64,000 nt of DNA from Clavibacter zhangzhiyongii (GTDB lineage: Bacteria > Actinomycetota > Actinomycetes > Actinomycetales > Microbacteriaceae): NCBI RefSeq assembly GCF_014775655.1, contig NZ_CP061274.1, positions 682,001 through 746,000 on the forward strand, read 5' to 3'. The translations under genes and the position numbers were made by a program. Every line of letters starts with the position of its first letter. The stretch's first letter is position 1. Below, piece after piece: positions 29,135 to 38,952 of this stretch. The notes below the pieces were generated by a model. The model worked only from the letters and a program-made list of their open reading frames with translations. It searched no databases and was not told the origin of the DNA.

Positions 29135-31276
29135 ATGATCGACACCGAGACCGCACCTGCATCCGCCGACGGGGAGCGCCGGCCGGCCCGCGTCCGCCGC
29201 GCCGCCCGCCCGCTCGCCGTCGCGACGGCCCTGGCCCTCGGCCTCTCGGCGCTCGTCGCGTCGCCGGCCCAGGCCGCGACCGTCGCCATCGCCGACGTGC
29301 AGGGCACCGGCAGCGCGACCCCGTACGCCGGCCAGGTCGTCACGGTCGAGGGCGTCGTCACCGCCGACCACCGCGGCGCCAGCGGGTACGCCGGCATCGT
29401 GATCCAGACCCCGGGCTCCGGCGGCACGGCGGACGCCACCCCGGGCGCCTCCGACGGGATCTTCGTCTACCTCGCGAGCGCCGACCCCGCCGTCGCGATC
29501 GGCGACCTCGTGCGCGTCACGGGCACCGCCTCCGAGCGCCAGGGCCAGACCCAGGTCGCCGCGACCGCGACCGACCTGGTGCAGGCCGCCGTCGGCGCGC
29601 CCGCCGCCACGCCGCTGCCCGACACGCTCCGCGGCGCCGACCGCGAGTCGCTCGAGAGCATGCTCGTGACGCCCACGGGCGACTACCTGGTCGGATCCGC
29701 GCACCAGCTGGAGAACTTCGGCACCCTCTGGCTGAGCGCCGGCGCCGAGCTCCCGGTCAAGTCCACGGACGAGGTGCGCCCCGGCCCCGAGGCCGACCGG
29801 ATCGCTGCCGACAACCGCGCGCGCCGGCTCCTGCTCGACGACGGCTACAACATCCAGCTCACCAACGGCGCGTACCCGGCGGGTGCGACGCAGCCGTACT
29901 ACACGGCCGACCGCGTCGTGCGGAACGGCGACGTCCCCGTCTTCCCGACCACGCCGTACGTGCTCGGCTACGGCTTCGACGACTGGCGCCTCCAGCCCAC
30001 GACGCCGCTCACGTCGCTCGACGCGGCCGGCCGCGTGCCGACCTTCACGAGCGGGAACCCGCGCCCCGCGTCCTCGCCCGAGGTCGGCGGCGACGTCCGC
30101 ATCGCGGGCTTCAACGTCCTCAACTACTTCACGACGCTCGGCGAGCGCGGCGCGCAGGACGCCGCGGCGTTCCAGCGGCAGCGCGCCAAGATCGTGACCG
30201 CCATCACCGGCCTCGACGCCGAGGTCGTGACCCTGATGGAGATCGAGAACTCGTCCCGCTTCGGCGAGCCGGCCGACACCGCGACGGCCGACCTGGTGCG
30301 CGGCCTCAACGACGCCGCCGGCTCCACGGTGTGGGACTACGTGCGCACCCCGGCCGCGCTGCAGTCGACGCCGACGGACGAGATCCAGAACGCGATCATC
30401 TACCGCACCGACGCCGTCACGCCCGTCGGCGCCGCCGCGACGCAGATCGACGAGACCGTGTGGGGCAACGCCCGCGAGCCGATCGCGCAGTCCTTCCGCG
30501 GCGACGACCGCACCTTCACGGTGGTCGCGAACCACTTCAAGTCGAAGTCCGGCTCGGGCACGCAGCCGGCCGACGGCCAGGGCTTCTTCAACGCCGACCG
30601 CGTCGCGCAGGCGAAGGCCGTGGCGCGCTTCGCGACCGAGCTGCGGGCCTCGAGCGGCTCCGACCTCCTCTACCTGCTCGGCGACTTCAACGCCTACGCG
30701 CAGGAGGACCCCATCCAGGTGCTCCGCGACGCCGGGTTCGTCGACCTCGTGCCCGCGAAGGCGCCGGGGGAGCGCACGTACTCGTTCGACGGCGAGGTCG
30801 GATCCCTCGACCACGTCCTCGCGACGGGCGCGGGCGCCGCGGCCGTGACGGGGGTAGGGGTCTGGGACCTCAACGCCCCCGAGTGGGCGGCGCGCGAGTA
30901 CGACGGCACCGCGACCGACGGATCCAGCGCCTTCCGGTCGAGCGACCACGACCCCGTCAAGGTCGGCCTCGACACCGTCCGCGACGCGTCGACCCTCGTC
31001 GGGTACGCCGACCGCCTGCTCGCCCGCAGCGGCCAGCCCGTGCGCTACACGGTGCGGCTCGCCGCGGGGGCCAGCGCCCCCACGGGCCGCGTGCAGGTCC
31101 TCGACCGGGGCCGCGCCATCGCCTCCGTCGACCTGACCGCCGCCGACGCGGGCCGCGCGACCGTCACGCTGCCGGCGCTCTCCCGCGGGATCCACCTGCT
31201 CACCGCCTCCTACGCGGGCGGCGACGCCGCGAAGGGCTCGAGCACGGTCTGGCCGTCGATCGTCCTCGTCTGGTAG
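29135..31276 (+). CDS. Secreted ExeM/NucH-type extracellular endonuclease
   Basis: 713 residues. The Sec signal peptide (about 1-47) ends PAQAATV. An OB-fold domain (about 48-150, TPYAGQVVTVEGVVT) is followed by an endonuclease/exonuclease/phosphatase domain (about 305-610) with its metal and catalytic motifs LMEIEN, NHFKSK, LGDFNAY and SSDHDPV. A C-terminal Ig-like domain (about 620-713) follows. It is probably a cell-wall-exposed or released DNase for nucleotide scavenging or escape from host DNA traps. It lacks an LPXTG sorting signal. Confidence 0.88.
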   Translation: MIDTETAPASADGERRPARVRRAARPLAVATALALGLSALVASPAQAATVAIADVQGTGSATPYAGQVVTVEGVVTADHRGASGYAGIVIQTPGSGGTADATPGASDGIFVYLASADPAVAIGDLVRVTGTASERQGQTQVAATATDLVQAAVGAPAATPLPDTLRGADRESLESMLVTPTGDYLVGSAHQLENFGTLWLSAGAELPVKSTDEVRPGPEADRIAADNRARRLLLDDGYNIQLTNGAYPAGATQPYYTADRVVRNGDVPVFPTTPYVLGYGFDDWRLQPTTPLTSLDAAGRVPTFTSGNPRPASSPEVGGDVRIAGFNVLNYFTTLGERGAQDAAAFQRQRAKIVTAITGLDAEVVTLMEIENSSRFGEPADTATADLVRGLNDAAGSTVWDYVRTPAALQSTPTDEIQNAIIYRTDAVTPVGAAATQIDETVWGNAREPIAQSFRGDDRTFTVVANHFKSKSGSGTQPADGQGFFNADRVAQAKAVARFATELRASSGSDLLYLLGDFNAYAQEDPIQVLRDAGFVDLVPAKAPGERTYSFDGEVGSLDHVLATGAGAAAVTGVGVWDLNAPEWAAREYDGTATDGSSAFRSSDHDPVKVGLDTVRDASTLVGYADRLLARSGQPVRYTVRLAAGASAPTGRVQVLDRGRAIASVDLTAADAGRATVTLPALSRGIHLLTASYAGGDAAKGSSTVWPSIVLVW

Positions 31277-31288
31277 CCACGACCGGCC

Positions 31289-31319
31289 GGCGGTCCCGCG
31301 CGGAATGCGCGGGGCCGCC
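31289..31319 (+). terminator. Hairpin terminator after the nuclease gene
   Basis: A 13-bp stem (31289-31301 with 31307-31319, one G-T pair) has a five-base loop and begins 13 bases after the stop. Confidence 0.65.
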
Positions 31320-31371
31320 TCCGGGTTGCACCCCGTGACCGCATGACCTGAGGACGAGAAGAGGACGCACC

Positions 31372-31773
31372 ATGGCCACCACCGAGCTCACGCAAGAGAA
31401 CTTCGAGAGCATCGTCGACTCCAACGGCATCGTCGTCGTCGACTTCTGGGCCGACTGGTGCGGCCCCTGCAAGCAGTTCGCCCCCGTCTTCGACAAGTCG
31501 AGCGAGAAGCACGCCGACATCGTCCACGGCAAGGTCGACACCGAGGCGCAGCAGTTCCTCGCGCAGCAGGCGAACATCTCCGCCATCCCGACGCTCATGA
31601 TCTTCAAGGACCAGACGCTGATCTTCAGCCAGGCCGGCGCCCTGCCCGCCCCGGCGCTCGAGTCCCTCATCGAGGAGGTGCGCGCCGTCGACGTGGCCGC
31701 CCTCAAGGAGCAGGCCGCCGCCGAGGCCGCGCAGGCGACCCCCGGCGCGAGCGCCGACCCGACCGCGATCTGA
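31372..31773 (+). CDS. trxA: Thioredoxin
   Basis: 133 residues with the classical active site WCGPC (about residues 29-33), the cis-Pro in SAIPTLMIFK and the DFWADW approach strand. A C-terminal extension of about 25 residues (EQAAAEAAQATPGAS) is Ala-rich and not part of the fold. It is a cytoplasmic disulphide reductase. No thioredoxin reductase is nearby. The gene is flanked by terminators on both sides and is therefore monocistronic. Confidence 0.92.
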   Translation: MATTELTQENFESIVDSNGIVVVDFWADWCGPCKQFAPVFDKSSEKHADIVHGKVDTEAQQFLAQQANISAIPTLMIFKDQTLIFSQAGALPAPALESLIEEVRAVDVAALKEQAAAEAAQATPGASADPTAI

Positions 31774-31792
31774 CCCGCGCCTGATCCGTGCC

Positions 31793-31823
31793 GACGGCCC
31801 CTCCCCATGCGGGAGGGGCCGTC
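31793..31823 (+). terminator. Terminator between trxA and recQ
   Basis: A perfect 13-bp stem (GACGGCCCCTCCC at 31793-31805 with its complement at 31811-31823) has a five-base loop, 20 bases after the trxA stop. Confidence 0.75.
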
Positions 31824-31875
31824 CGCGTCCACACCGCTCGCACCGCCCGCATCGCGTCCGCGGGCCCCGGATACG

Positions 31876-33771
31876 ATGGCCCCGATGACCTCCACCCCTC
31901 CCGCTCCCGCCGGCACGGCGCCCTCCGCCGACGTGCTCGCCCCCGCCCTCGAGCGCCTCGGCACGGTCTTCGGGTACGACGCCTTCCGCGGCGACCAGCA
32001 GGAGATCGTCGAGCACGTCATCGGCGGCGGCGACGCTCTCGTGCTCATGCCCACCGGCGGCGGCAAGTCGCTCTGCTACCAGATCCCGAGCCTCGTCCGC
32101 GAGGGCACCGGCGTCGTCATCTCGCCGCTCATCGCGCTCATGCAGGACCAGGTCGACGCGCTCCGGGCCGTCGGCGTGAAGGCCGCGTTCCTCAACTCCA
32201 CGCAGGACCTCGAGACCAGCCGCGAGGTGGAGCGCGCGCTCCTCGACGGCGACCTCGACCTCCTCTACCTCGCCCCCGAGCGCCTCATCCTCGACCGGAT
32301 GGGGCGCCTCCTCGACGAGGCGCGCATCGCCCTCTTCGCCATCGACGAGGCGCACTGCGTCTCCCAGTGGGGCCATGACTTCCGCAAGGACTACCTCGCG
32401 CTGTCCATGCTCCAGGAGCGCTGGCCCGAGGTGCCGCGCATCGCCCTCACGGCCACGGCCAACGAGGCCACGCACGCCGACATCACGGCGCGCCTCGGCC
32501 TGCAGGACGCGCGCCACTTCGTCTCCTCGTTCGACCGCCCGAACATCCGGTACCGCATCGTGCCCAAGGCCGAGCCGCGCAAGCAGCTCATCGACCTCAT
32601 CCGGAACGAGCACGCGGGCGATGCGGGCATCGTCTACTGCCTGAGCCGCAAGACCGTCGAGCAGACGGCGGAGGCGCTGAACAAGCAGGGCATCACGGCG
32701 CTCCCGTACCACGCGGGCCTCGACGCCGCCGTGCGCCAGCGCAACCAGGCGCGCTTCCTCCGCGAGGACGGCATCGTCATGTGCGCCACCATCGCGTTCG
32801 GCATGGGCATCGACAAGCCCGACGTGCGCTTCGTCGCGCACGTCGACCTGCCCAAGTCCATCGAGGGCTACTACCAGGAGACCGGCCGCGCGGGCCGCGA
32901 CGGCCTGCCCTCCACCGCGTGGCTCGCCTACGGCCTGCAGGACGTGGTGCAGCAGCGCCGCATGATCGACCAGTCCGAGGGCGACGCGCAGCACCGCCGC
33001 CGGCTCTCGCAGCACCTCGACGCGATGCTCGCCCTCTGCGAGACCGTCGGCTGCCGGCGCGTGCAGCTCCTCCGCTACTTCGGCGAGGAGACGGGCCCCT
33101 GCGGCAACTGCGACACGTGCCTCGAGCCCGTCGCCACGTGGGATGCGACGGTGCCGTCGCAGAAGCTGCTGTCCACCGTCGTGCGCCTCCAGCGCGAGCG
33201 CGGCCAGCGCTTCGGCGCCGCGCACCTCATCGACATCCTGCTCGGCAACGAGACCGACCGCGTCCGGCAGCAGGGCCACGACCAGCTCGCCACCTTCGGC
33301 ATCGGCGGCGAGCTCACCGACGTGCAGTGGCGCGGCGTCGTCCGCCAGCTGCTCGCGCAGGGCCTCCTCGGCGTGAGCGACGACGGCTACGGCACGCTCG
33401 TCATCACCCCGGGCAGCGGCGACGTGCTCACGGGCGCGCGCCAGGTGCCCATGCGGCAGGAGCCCGAGCGCATCGTGCGCGGCCGCGGCACCCGCACCAC
33501 GCGCGCCAAGGGCGGCCAGGTCGTCGACCTCCCCGAGGAGGCGCAGGGCCTGTTCGAGGCGCTGCGCGCGTGGCGCTCGGAGCAGGCGAAGGAGCAGGGC
33601 GTGCCGGCCTACGTGGTGTTCGCGGACGTCACCCTGCGCGAGGTCGCCACGGTGCGCCCGCAGGACCTCGGCCAGCTCGCCGGCGTCACGGGCGTCGGCC
33701 AGAAGAAGCTCGACACGTACGGCGAGGGGCTCCTCACGGTGGTCCGGGAAGCCGGCGGCGCGGCCGTCTGA
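31876..33771 (+). CDS. recQ: ATP-dependent DNA helicase RecQ
   Basis: About 631 residues. The helicase core shows Walker A PTGGGKS, DEAH-type [18 protein letters not shown] and motif [12 protein letters not shown]. The RecQ zinc ligands are GYYQ-distal CETVGCRR, then CGNCDTC. The RQC winged helix (about 400-500) and a C-terminal HRDC domain (about 545-625) are present, so this is a full-length RecQ for recombination and fork repair. ATG 31876 or 31885 is the start; a longer reading would run into the trxA terminator. With no Shine-Dalgarno and GATACGAT at the start codon, a leaderless mRNA is possible. Confidence 0.92.
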   Translation: MAPMTSTPPAPAGTAPSADVLAPALERLGTVFGYDAFRGDQQEIVEHVIGGGDALVLMPTGGGKSLCYQIPSLVREGTGVVISPLIALMQDQVDALRAVGVKAAFLNSTQDLETSREVERALLDGDLDLLYLAPERLILDRMGRLLDEARIALFAIDEAHCVSQWGHDFRKDYLALSMLQERWPEVPRIALTATANEATHADITARLGLQDARHFVSSFDRPNIRYRIVPKAEPRKQLIDLIRNEHAGDAGIVYCLSRKTVEQTAEALNKQGITALPYHAGLDAAVRQRNQARFLREDGIVMCATIAFGMGIDKPDVRFVAHVDLPKSIEGYYQETGRAGRDGLPSTAWLAYGLQDVVQQRRMIDQSEGDAQHRRRLSQHLDAMLALCETVGCRRVQLLRYFGEETGPCGNCDTCLEPVATWDATVPSQKLLSTVVRLQRERGQRFGAAHLIDILLGNETDRVRQQGHDQLATFGIGGELTDVQWRGVVRQLLAQGLLGVSDDGYGTLVITPGSGDVLTGARQVPMRQEPERIVRGRGTRTTRAKGGQVVDLPEEAQGLFEALRAWRSEQAKEQGVPAYVVFADVTLREVATVRPQDLGQLAGVTGVGQKKLDTYGEGLLTVVREAGGAAV

Positions 33772-33826
33772 GACGCCCGGATCCGCGCCCGCGCGCAGGC
33801 CCACGGCCGACGGCGGGGGAGAGGGA

Positions 33827-33860
33827 CCCGGCCCCGAGCCTCGAGGGCTGCGGGACCGGG
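33827..33860 (+). terminator. Probable terminator after recQ
   Basis: CCCGGCCCCG-AGCC (33827-33840) pairs with GGCT-G-CGGGACCGGG (33846-33860) with one bulge. The gap 33772-34163 also holds a second hairpin, GACAGCTC/GAGCTGTC at 33909-33931 with a seven-base loop, and then the GH127 promoter region. Confidence 0.5.
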
Positions 33861-34109
33861 CCGCGCACACGACCGACTTTTACCCGAAGACCGGTCCGGC
33901 GCTGGCGGGACAGCTCACCCGAAGAGCTGTCGCCGTTGCCCACGATCGTACTGGTCCCTCCGCGGCCCCCGACGCGGGTTGTGGGGAGTCGACGCGCGAC
34001 CGCCGCGAGCCCCGCCTGCCTCCCGCGGGCTGGCCGGTCGGATGTAAACACCGTGTAACGAGAGGGCTCCGACGCCTCATCGCCATTGCCAACACGGCAT
34101 GGAGTATTT

Positions 34110-34121
34110 GTAATATGTCAC
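34110..34121. promoter_or_regulatory. Operator of the hydroxyproline regulon (copy 1), overlapping a -10 box
   Basis: GTAATATGTCAC is the exact reverse complement of GTGACATATTAC at 45304-45315, upstream of the hydroxyproline operon. TAATAT at 34111-34116 is a good -10 hexamer, with TTGCCA at 34086-34091 as possible -35 (19-bp spacing). Binding here would therefore block the GH127 promoter. The FCD-type GntR encoded at 44548-45261 is the likely ligand-responsive repressor. Confidence 0.65.
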
Positions 34122-34163
34122 CTACCACCGACCACCCGAGGTCGGCGAGGGAGCGGGGTGGCT

Positions 34164-36164
34164 GTGACACGAGCGGATGCGGACGCCGCGGACCGGACGG
34201 CACGACGTGCCGCGGTCCTCCCCGGCACCGGCTCCCGACGCCCGCTGGGCAGCGGCGCCGTCACCCTCGAACCCGGCCTCCTCGCCGCGTGGCAGGAGCG
34301 CAACCGCGCGCGCACCATCCCGCACGCCATCGCGTCCATGACCGCCGCCGGCAACCTCGACGACCTCCGCGCGGCGGTCGACGGCGCGGGCGAGCGCCCC
34401 ATGCCGCGGTACCCGTTCCTCGACACCGACGTCTACAAGACGCTCGAGGGGATCGCCTACGAGGTGGGCCGCGGCAGCGCGACCGCGGACATGCGCGCCT
34501 TCCTCGCCGAGGCCACCGACGTGCTCGAGCGGGTGCAGGCCGACGACGGCTACATCGGCTCCTTCGTGCAGCGGCCCGGATCCGACCGCGAGCCCTGGTC
34601 CGACCTCGCCTGGGGCCACGAGCTCTACAACCTCGGCCACCTGATCCAGGCCGCCGTCGCCGACTCCCGCCAGGGCGGCGACAGCCGGCTCCTCGCCGTC
34701 GCGCGCCGCTTCGCCGACGCCGCCGTCCGCGCGTTCGGCCCGGGCGGCCGCGAGGAGGTCTGCGGGCACCCCGAGGTGGAGATGGCGCTCGTGGAGCTCG
34801 CCCGCGAGACGGGGGAGCGCGCGTACCTCGACCTCGCCTCCGTGTTCGTCGACCGGCGCGGCCACGGCACGGTGGCGACGCGGATCTTCCCGGCCGAGTA
34901 CTTCCAGGACGCGCACCCCTTCCGCGACATGCCCTCCGTCACGGGCCACGCCGTCCGCATGGCGTACCTCGCCGCGGGCGCCACCGACGTCGCCGTGGAG
35001 ACGGGCGACGCGGATCTGCTCGCCGCCTCCGTCCGCCTCTTCGACGACGCGGTGCGCACGCGCCTCTACGTGACGGGCGGGCTCGGCAGCCGCCACTCCG
35101 ACGAGGCGATCGGCGACGCGTACGAGCTGCCCAGCGAGCGCTCCTACAGCGAGACGTGCGCGGCCATCGCCGTGATGCAGTGGGCCTGGCGCCTCTTCCT
35201 CGCGACCGGCGAGCCGCGCTTCCTCGACGTGCACGAGACCGTGCTGCTGAACGCCTACGCGGTGGGCCTCTCCGCCGACGGCACGGGCTTCTTCTACGAC
35301 AACCCGCTCCAGCGGCGGCCCGACCACCACGCGCAGTCGGGCGCCGAGACGGAGGGCGAGCTCCTGCGCCGCCCGTGGTTCACCTGCCCGTGCTGCCCGC
35401 CGAACATCGTGCGCTGGATGAGCGAGCTGCAGGACCACGTCGCCGTGCAGGACGGCGACGACCTCGTGATCGCGCACCCGACCGCCTGCCTCATCCGCAC
35501 CGTCGCGCTCGACGTGCGCGTGACGACCGCGTACCCGTGGGACGGATCCGTCCGCGTGGAGGTGCTGCGCGCATCCGGCGCGACCACCGGCCTCATCCTC
35601 CGCCGCCCCGGGTGGTGCCGGTCCGCGTCCGCCTCCGTGCTGGGCGCCGACGGCGCCAGCGCGGCGGTCGACGCGACGGCGGACGACCGGTGGATCCGCG
35701 TCACCCGCGCCTGGGCGCCCGGCGACGCGCTCGTGGTCGAGCTCGACATGCCCGTGCGCGCGCTCGGGTCCCACCCCCACCTCGACGCGACGCGCGGCGC
35801 CCTCGCGGTCGCCCGCGGCCCGGTCGTCTACGCGGTCGAGCAGCAGGACGTCGGCGCGCCCGTCGACGACCTGCTCCTCGATCCGCGCGACCTGGCGGCG
35901 GCGCACCCCGTGCCGCTGCCCGTCGACGCGCCGTGGGGTCCCGCGTCCGCCGCGACGGATCCCGCGTCCGGCGTCGCCCTCGCCCTCCGCCTCCGCCGCG
36001 CGGTGCCCGCGCCCGACGAGCTCTACCCCGAGGTCGTCCCCGGCACCGCCGCCCCCGCCCCGTCGGCCGACCCCGTCGACGCGGTCCTCGTCCCGTACGC
36101 CCTGTGGGGCAACCGGGACGCGGGGGCCATGCGCGTCTGGATCCGCGCGGCCGACCCCGGCTGA
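34164..36164 (+). CDS. GH127 beta-L-arabinofuranosidase (HypBA1-like), intracellular
   Basis: About 666 residues. All residues known from Bifidobacterium HypBA1 can be placed: Glu314 (DEAIGD, acid/base, HypBA1 Glu322), Glu330 and Cys332 (SETCA, Glu338/Cys340), Cys410 and Cys411 (CPCCPPN, Cys417 nucleophile and Cys418). The spacing between the two Glu is identical, 16 residues. Such enzymes remove beta-1,2-linked arabinofuranose from hydroxyproline-rich plant glycoproteins. There is no signal peptide, so it acts on imported glycopeptide or arabinosyl-hydroxyproline. AGGGAG precedes GTG 34158 and GTG 34164; the latter has better spacing. It opens the 34-52 kb locus. Confidence 0.88.
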   Translation: MTRADADAADRTARRAAVLPGTGSRRPLGSGAVTLEPGLLAAWQERNRARTIPHAIASMTAAGNLDDLRAAVDGAGERPMPRYPFLDTDVYKTLEGIAYEVGRGSATADMRAFLAEATDVLERVQADDGYIGSFVQRPGSDREPWSDLAWGHELYNLGHLIQAAVADSRQGGDSRLLAVARRFADAAVRAFGPGGREEVCGHPEVEMALVELARETGERAYLDLASVFVDRRGHGTVATRIFPAEYFQDAHPFRDMPSVTGHAVRMAYLAAGATDVAVETGDADLLAASVRLFDDAVRTRLYVTGGLGSRHSDEAIGDAYELPSERSYSETCAAIAVMQWAWRLFLATGEPRFLDVHETVLLNAYAVGLSADGTGFFYDNPLQRRPDHHAQSGAETEGELLRRPWFTCPCCPPNIVRWMSELQDHVAVQDGDDLVIAHPTACLIRTVALDVRVTTAYPWDGSVRVEVLRASGATTGLILRRPGWCRSASASVLGADGASAAVDATADDRWIRVTRAWAPGDALVVELDMPVRALGSHPHLDATRGALAVARGPVVYAVEQQDVGAPVDDLLLDPRDLAAAHPVPLPVDAPWGPASAATDPASGVALALRLRRAVPAPDELYPEVVPGTAAPAPSADPVDAVLVPYALWGNRDAGAMRVWIRAADPG

Positions 36165-36174
36165 CCTGCCTCCC

Positions 36175-36217
36175 GCGCGCGCCGCCCGGGCCCACCCGGC
36201 CCGGGCGGCACGCGCGC
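36175..36217 (+). terminator. Intercistronic hairpin between GH127 and the peptide importer
   Basis: GCCGCCCGGG (36181-36190) pairs exactly with CCCGGGCGGC (36200-36209), extended outward by GCGCGC arms with one bulged A. It may terminate most GH127 transcripts or stabilise the downstream mRNA. No separate operator copy is seen before the importer, so read-through is likely. Confidence 0.5.
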
Positions 36218-36303
36218 ACCCTCCTCCCTCCGATCCCCCTCATGAACCGTCCGTCACTCCCCACCCGGTGCGCCTCGGCCGCCCTCCACGAAACGAGAGT
36301 CCG

Positions 36304-37986
36304 ATGAACAGACGAATCCCCGCACTCGGGCTGGCCCTCGCGGCCAGCCTCGCCCTCACGTCCTGCGCCGGAGCGGGAGGGGGCGGCGCGAGCGGCGACG
36401 TCACCGGCCCGGCCGACACGGGCGGCACCATGCAGGTGCTGCAGAGCACCGACTTCTCGCACCTGGATCCGGAGATGGGCTACGACACCGGCGTCCAGAA
36501 CCTCTACCGGCTCATCTACCGCACCCTGACGACGTCGTCGGGGAAGGACGGCGCGACCATCGCCCCCGACCTCGCCACCGACACCGGCACGCCGAACGAG
36601 GACGCGACGGTCTGGACCTTCACGCTCAAGGACGGGCTGAAGTTCGAGGACGGCTCGCCCATCACGAGCCAGTCCGTCAAGTTCGGCGTCGAGCGCTCGT
36701 TCGCCCCCGCGCTCGCCATCGGCACGCCGTACACGCGCCTCTACCTCGCCGGCGGTGACACCTACAAGGGCCCGTACGAGTCGGGCGACCTCGCCTCCAT
36801 CGAGACGCCGGACGAGCGGACCATCGTCTTCCACCTCAACCGCTCCGTCCCGGAGTTCGCGAGCGTCGCCGCGCAGAGCACGTTCACGCCGTTCCCCGTG
36901 GACAAGGACAAGGTGACGGTCACGAGCATGGACCAGCAGCCCATCGCCTCCGGCCCGTACCGCGTCACGGCCCGCACCGCCGGATCCTCCCTCACCCTCG
37001 CGCGGAACCCCGAGTGGGACCCGGCGACCGACGAGGTGCGCACGGCGAAGCCCGACGGCTGGCAGTTCACCATCGGCCTCGACCAGGCCACCATCGACGA
37101 GCGCATGCTCGCCGGACAGGGCGACGACAAGGACGCGATCGCCGGCGCCATCACCGCCGCCTCGGTCTCCCGGATCCAGACGCCCGCGATCAAGGCGCGC
37201 ACCGTCTCCGGCGACTTCGGCTGCACCACCTACCTCGGCCTCAACACCACCAAGCCGCACCTCGACGACCTCCGCGTCCGCCAGGCGATCGCGTACGCGG
37301 TCGACAAGAAGTCCCTCGCCGACGTCGCCGGCGGCCCCATGCTCGCGTCGCCGGCCTCGACGATGCTCACCCCGACCATCCCGGGCCACAAGGACTTCGA
37401 CCTCTACGCGAGCACCGACAGCGCCGGCGACGTGGACAAGGCCAAGGCGCTGCTCGCCGAGGCCGGGCTCCCCGACGGCTTCACCATGACGCTCGACGTG
37501 CGCAACCTGCCGACGGCCCAGAAGCAGGCCGAGGCGCTGCAGCAGTCGCTCGCGAAGGCCGGCATCACGCTCGAGCTCAACATCATCGACACCGCCACGT
37601 ACTACGAGACCATCGGGACGCCCTCGCAGCAGCACGACGCGGCCGTCACCGGCTGGTGCCCGGACTGGCGCTCGGCCAGCACGGTCCTGCCGACGCTGTT
37701 CGACGGGCGTCAGATCAGCGAGAAGGGCAACAACGACATCGCCCAGCTGAACGACCCCGCGGTGAACGCGAAGATCGACGAGGTCTCCGCGATGACCGAC
37801 CTCGAGGCCGCCAAGACCGCGTGGGGCGAGCTCGACGAGCAGATCCAGGAGCTCGCGCCGACCGTCCCGCTGCTCTTCGGGCAGACCGTCATGGTGGTCG
37901 GGCAGGACGTGCGGAACGCGTACTCGAACCCGCTCTGGGCGGGCGGCATCGACTTCGCCACCATCGGCCTGCACACGGGGAAGTAG
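36304..37986 (+). CDS. Peptide ABC transporter substrate-binding lipoprotein (SBP family 5, DppA/OppA)
   Basis: 560 residues. The lipobox LTSC (Cys about 20) anchors it outside the cell. The SBP_bac_5 landmarks are present: IAPDLATDTGTPNEDATVWTF region, LRVRQAIAYAVDK near residue 325, and WCPDWRSAS late. It would capture di- or oligopeptides. The four following transport genes overlap one another and complete a Dpp/Opp importer. In this locus the ligand is probably a hydroxyproline-containing (glyco)peptide, which is inference from context. Confidence 0.9.
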   Translation: MNRRIPALGLALAASLALTSCAGAGGGGASGDVTGPADTGGTMQVLQSTDFSHLDPEMGYDTGVQNLYRLIYRTLTTSSGKDGATIAPDLATDTGTPNEDATVWTFTLKDGLKFEDGSPITSQSVKFGVERSFAPALAIGTPYTRLYLAGGDTYKGPYESGDLASIETPDERTIVFHLNRSVPEFASVAAQSTFTPFPVDKDKVTVTSMDQQPIASGPYRVTARTAGSSLTLARNPEWDPATDEVRTAKPDGWQFTIGLDQATIDERMLAGQGDDKDAIAGAITAASVSRIQTPAIKARTVSGDFGCTTYLGLNTTKPHLDDLRVRQAIAYAVDKKSLADVAGGPMLASPASTMLTPTIPGHKDFDLYASTDSAGDVDKAKALLAEAGLPDGFTMTLDVRNLPTAQKQAEALQQSLAKAGITLELNIIDTATYYETIGTPSQQHDAAVTGWCPDWRSASTVLPTLFDGRQISEKGNNDIAQLNDPAVNAKIDEVSAMTDLEAAKTAWGELDEQIQELAPTVPLLFGQTVMVVGQDVRNAYSNPLWAGGIDFATIGLHTGK

Positions 37987-37989
37987 GCG

Positions 37990-38952
37990 GTGACCGCCGC
38001 ACTGCAGGGCGCCCAGGCGCCCGACTCGGCCCCCGCCTACCCGACGGGACGGCCGCCCGCCGTCACGCCGGCCAAGCGGGTGGTCACGGCCCTCCGGTCG
38101 ACGCCGTCCGTCATCGCCAGCGTCGCGTTCGTGGTGCTGGTCATGGTGCTCGCGATCTTCGCGCCGCTCCTGTCCGGGATCACCGGCTGGGGCCCGACGA
38201 CCTTCGACGCGACGGCCGTCGACCCCGTCCTCGGCGGCCTGCCCATCGGCCCGTTCGGCGGCGTCAGCGCCTCGCACTGGTTCGGCGTCGAGCCGCAGAA
38301 CGGGCGCGACGTCTTCGCCCGGATCGCGTACGGCGCCCGGGTGTCGATGCTCATCGCGGTCTCCGCGACGGTCGTCACCACCACGGTCGGCGTCGTGCTC
38401 GGCATGGTCGCGGGCTACTTCGGCGGCATCGTCGACCAGGTCGTGTCGCGGGTCATGGACTTCCTCATGGCCTTCCCGGCGCTCATCTTCATGATCGCGA
38501 TCCTGTCGGCGCTGCCCGCGGGCAACCGGCCGGCGCTGCTCGTCGTGGTGCTCAGCATCTTCGGCTGGCCGTACACGGCGCGCATCGTGCGCGGCCAGAC
38601 CATGACGATCCGCACGCGCGACTTCGTGGAGGCGGCCCGGGCGTCCGGCGCCTCGTCGATGCGCGTGATCTTCCGGGAGGTGCTGCCGAACCTGCGCGGC
38701 ACGATCATCGTGCTCGCCACGCTCGCGGTGCCCGGCTACATCGGCACGGAGGCGGGCCTGTCCTTCCTCGGGGTCGGCGTGCAGCCGCCGACGCCGTCGT
38801 GGGGCCAGATGATCGCCGACTCGGTGGCCTGGTACACGGTCGACCCCGCGTACTTCATCGTGCCGGGCTCGTTCCTCTTCCTCACGGTGCTGTCGTTCAC
38901 GGTCTTCGGCGACCACCTCCGCACCGCGCTCGAGCAGGGGGAGGCGGCATGA
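37990..38952 (+). CDS. Peptide ABC transporter permease, DppC/OppC type
   Basis: 320 residues from a GTG three bases after the binding-protein stop. A basic cytoplasmic N-terminus precedes six membrane helices. The EAA loop, contact site for the ATPases, reads EAARASGASSMRVIFREVLPN (about residues 215-235). The periplasmic DVFARIAYGARVSM segment is a DppC hallmark. The stop overlaps the next start by 4 bp. Confidence 0.9.
   Translation: MTAALQGAQAPDSAPAYPTGRPPAVTPAKRVVTALRSTPSVIASVAFVVLVMVLAIFAPLLSGITGWGPTTFDATAVDPVLGGLPIGPFGGVSASHWFGVEPQNGRDVFARIAYGARVSMLIAVSATVVTTTVGVVLGMVAGYFGGIVDQVVSRVMDFLMAFPALIFMIAILSALPAGNRPALLVVVLSIFGWPYTARIVRGQTMTIRTRDFVEAARASGASSMRVIFREVLPNLRGTIIVLATLAVPGYIGTEAGLSFLGVGVQPPTPSWGQMIADSVAWYTVDPAYFIVPGSFLFLTVLSFTVFGDHLRTALEQGEAA

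Noticed and set aside
34040-34060. TGTAAACACCGTGTAACG as a LacI-type operator
   Set aside because: Only the ACAC/GTGT core is symmetric, no LacI gene is nearby, and no second copy was seen.
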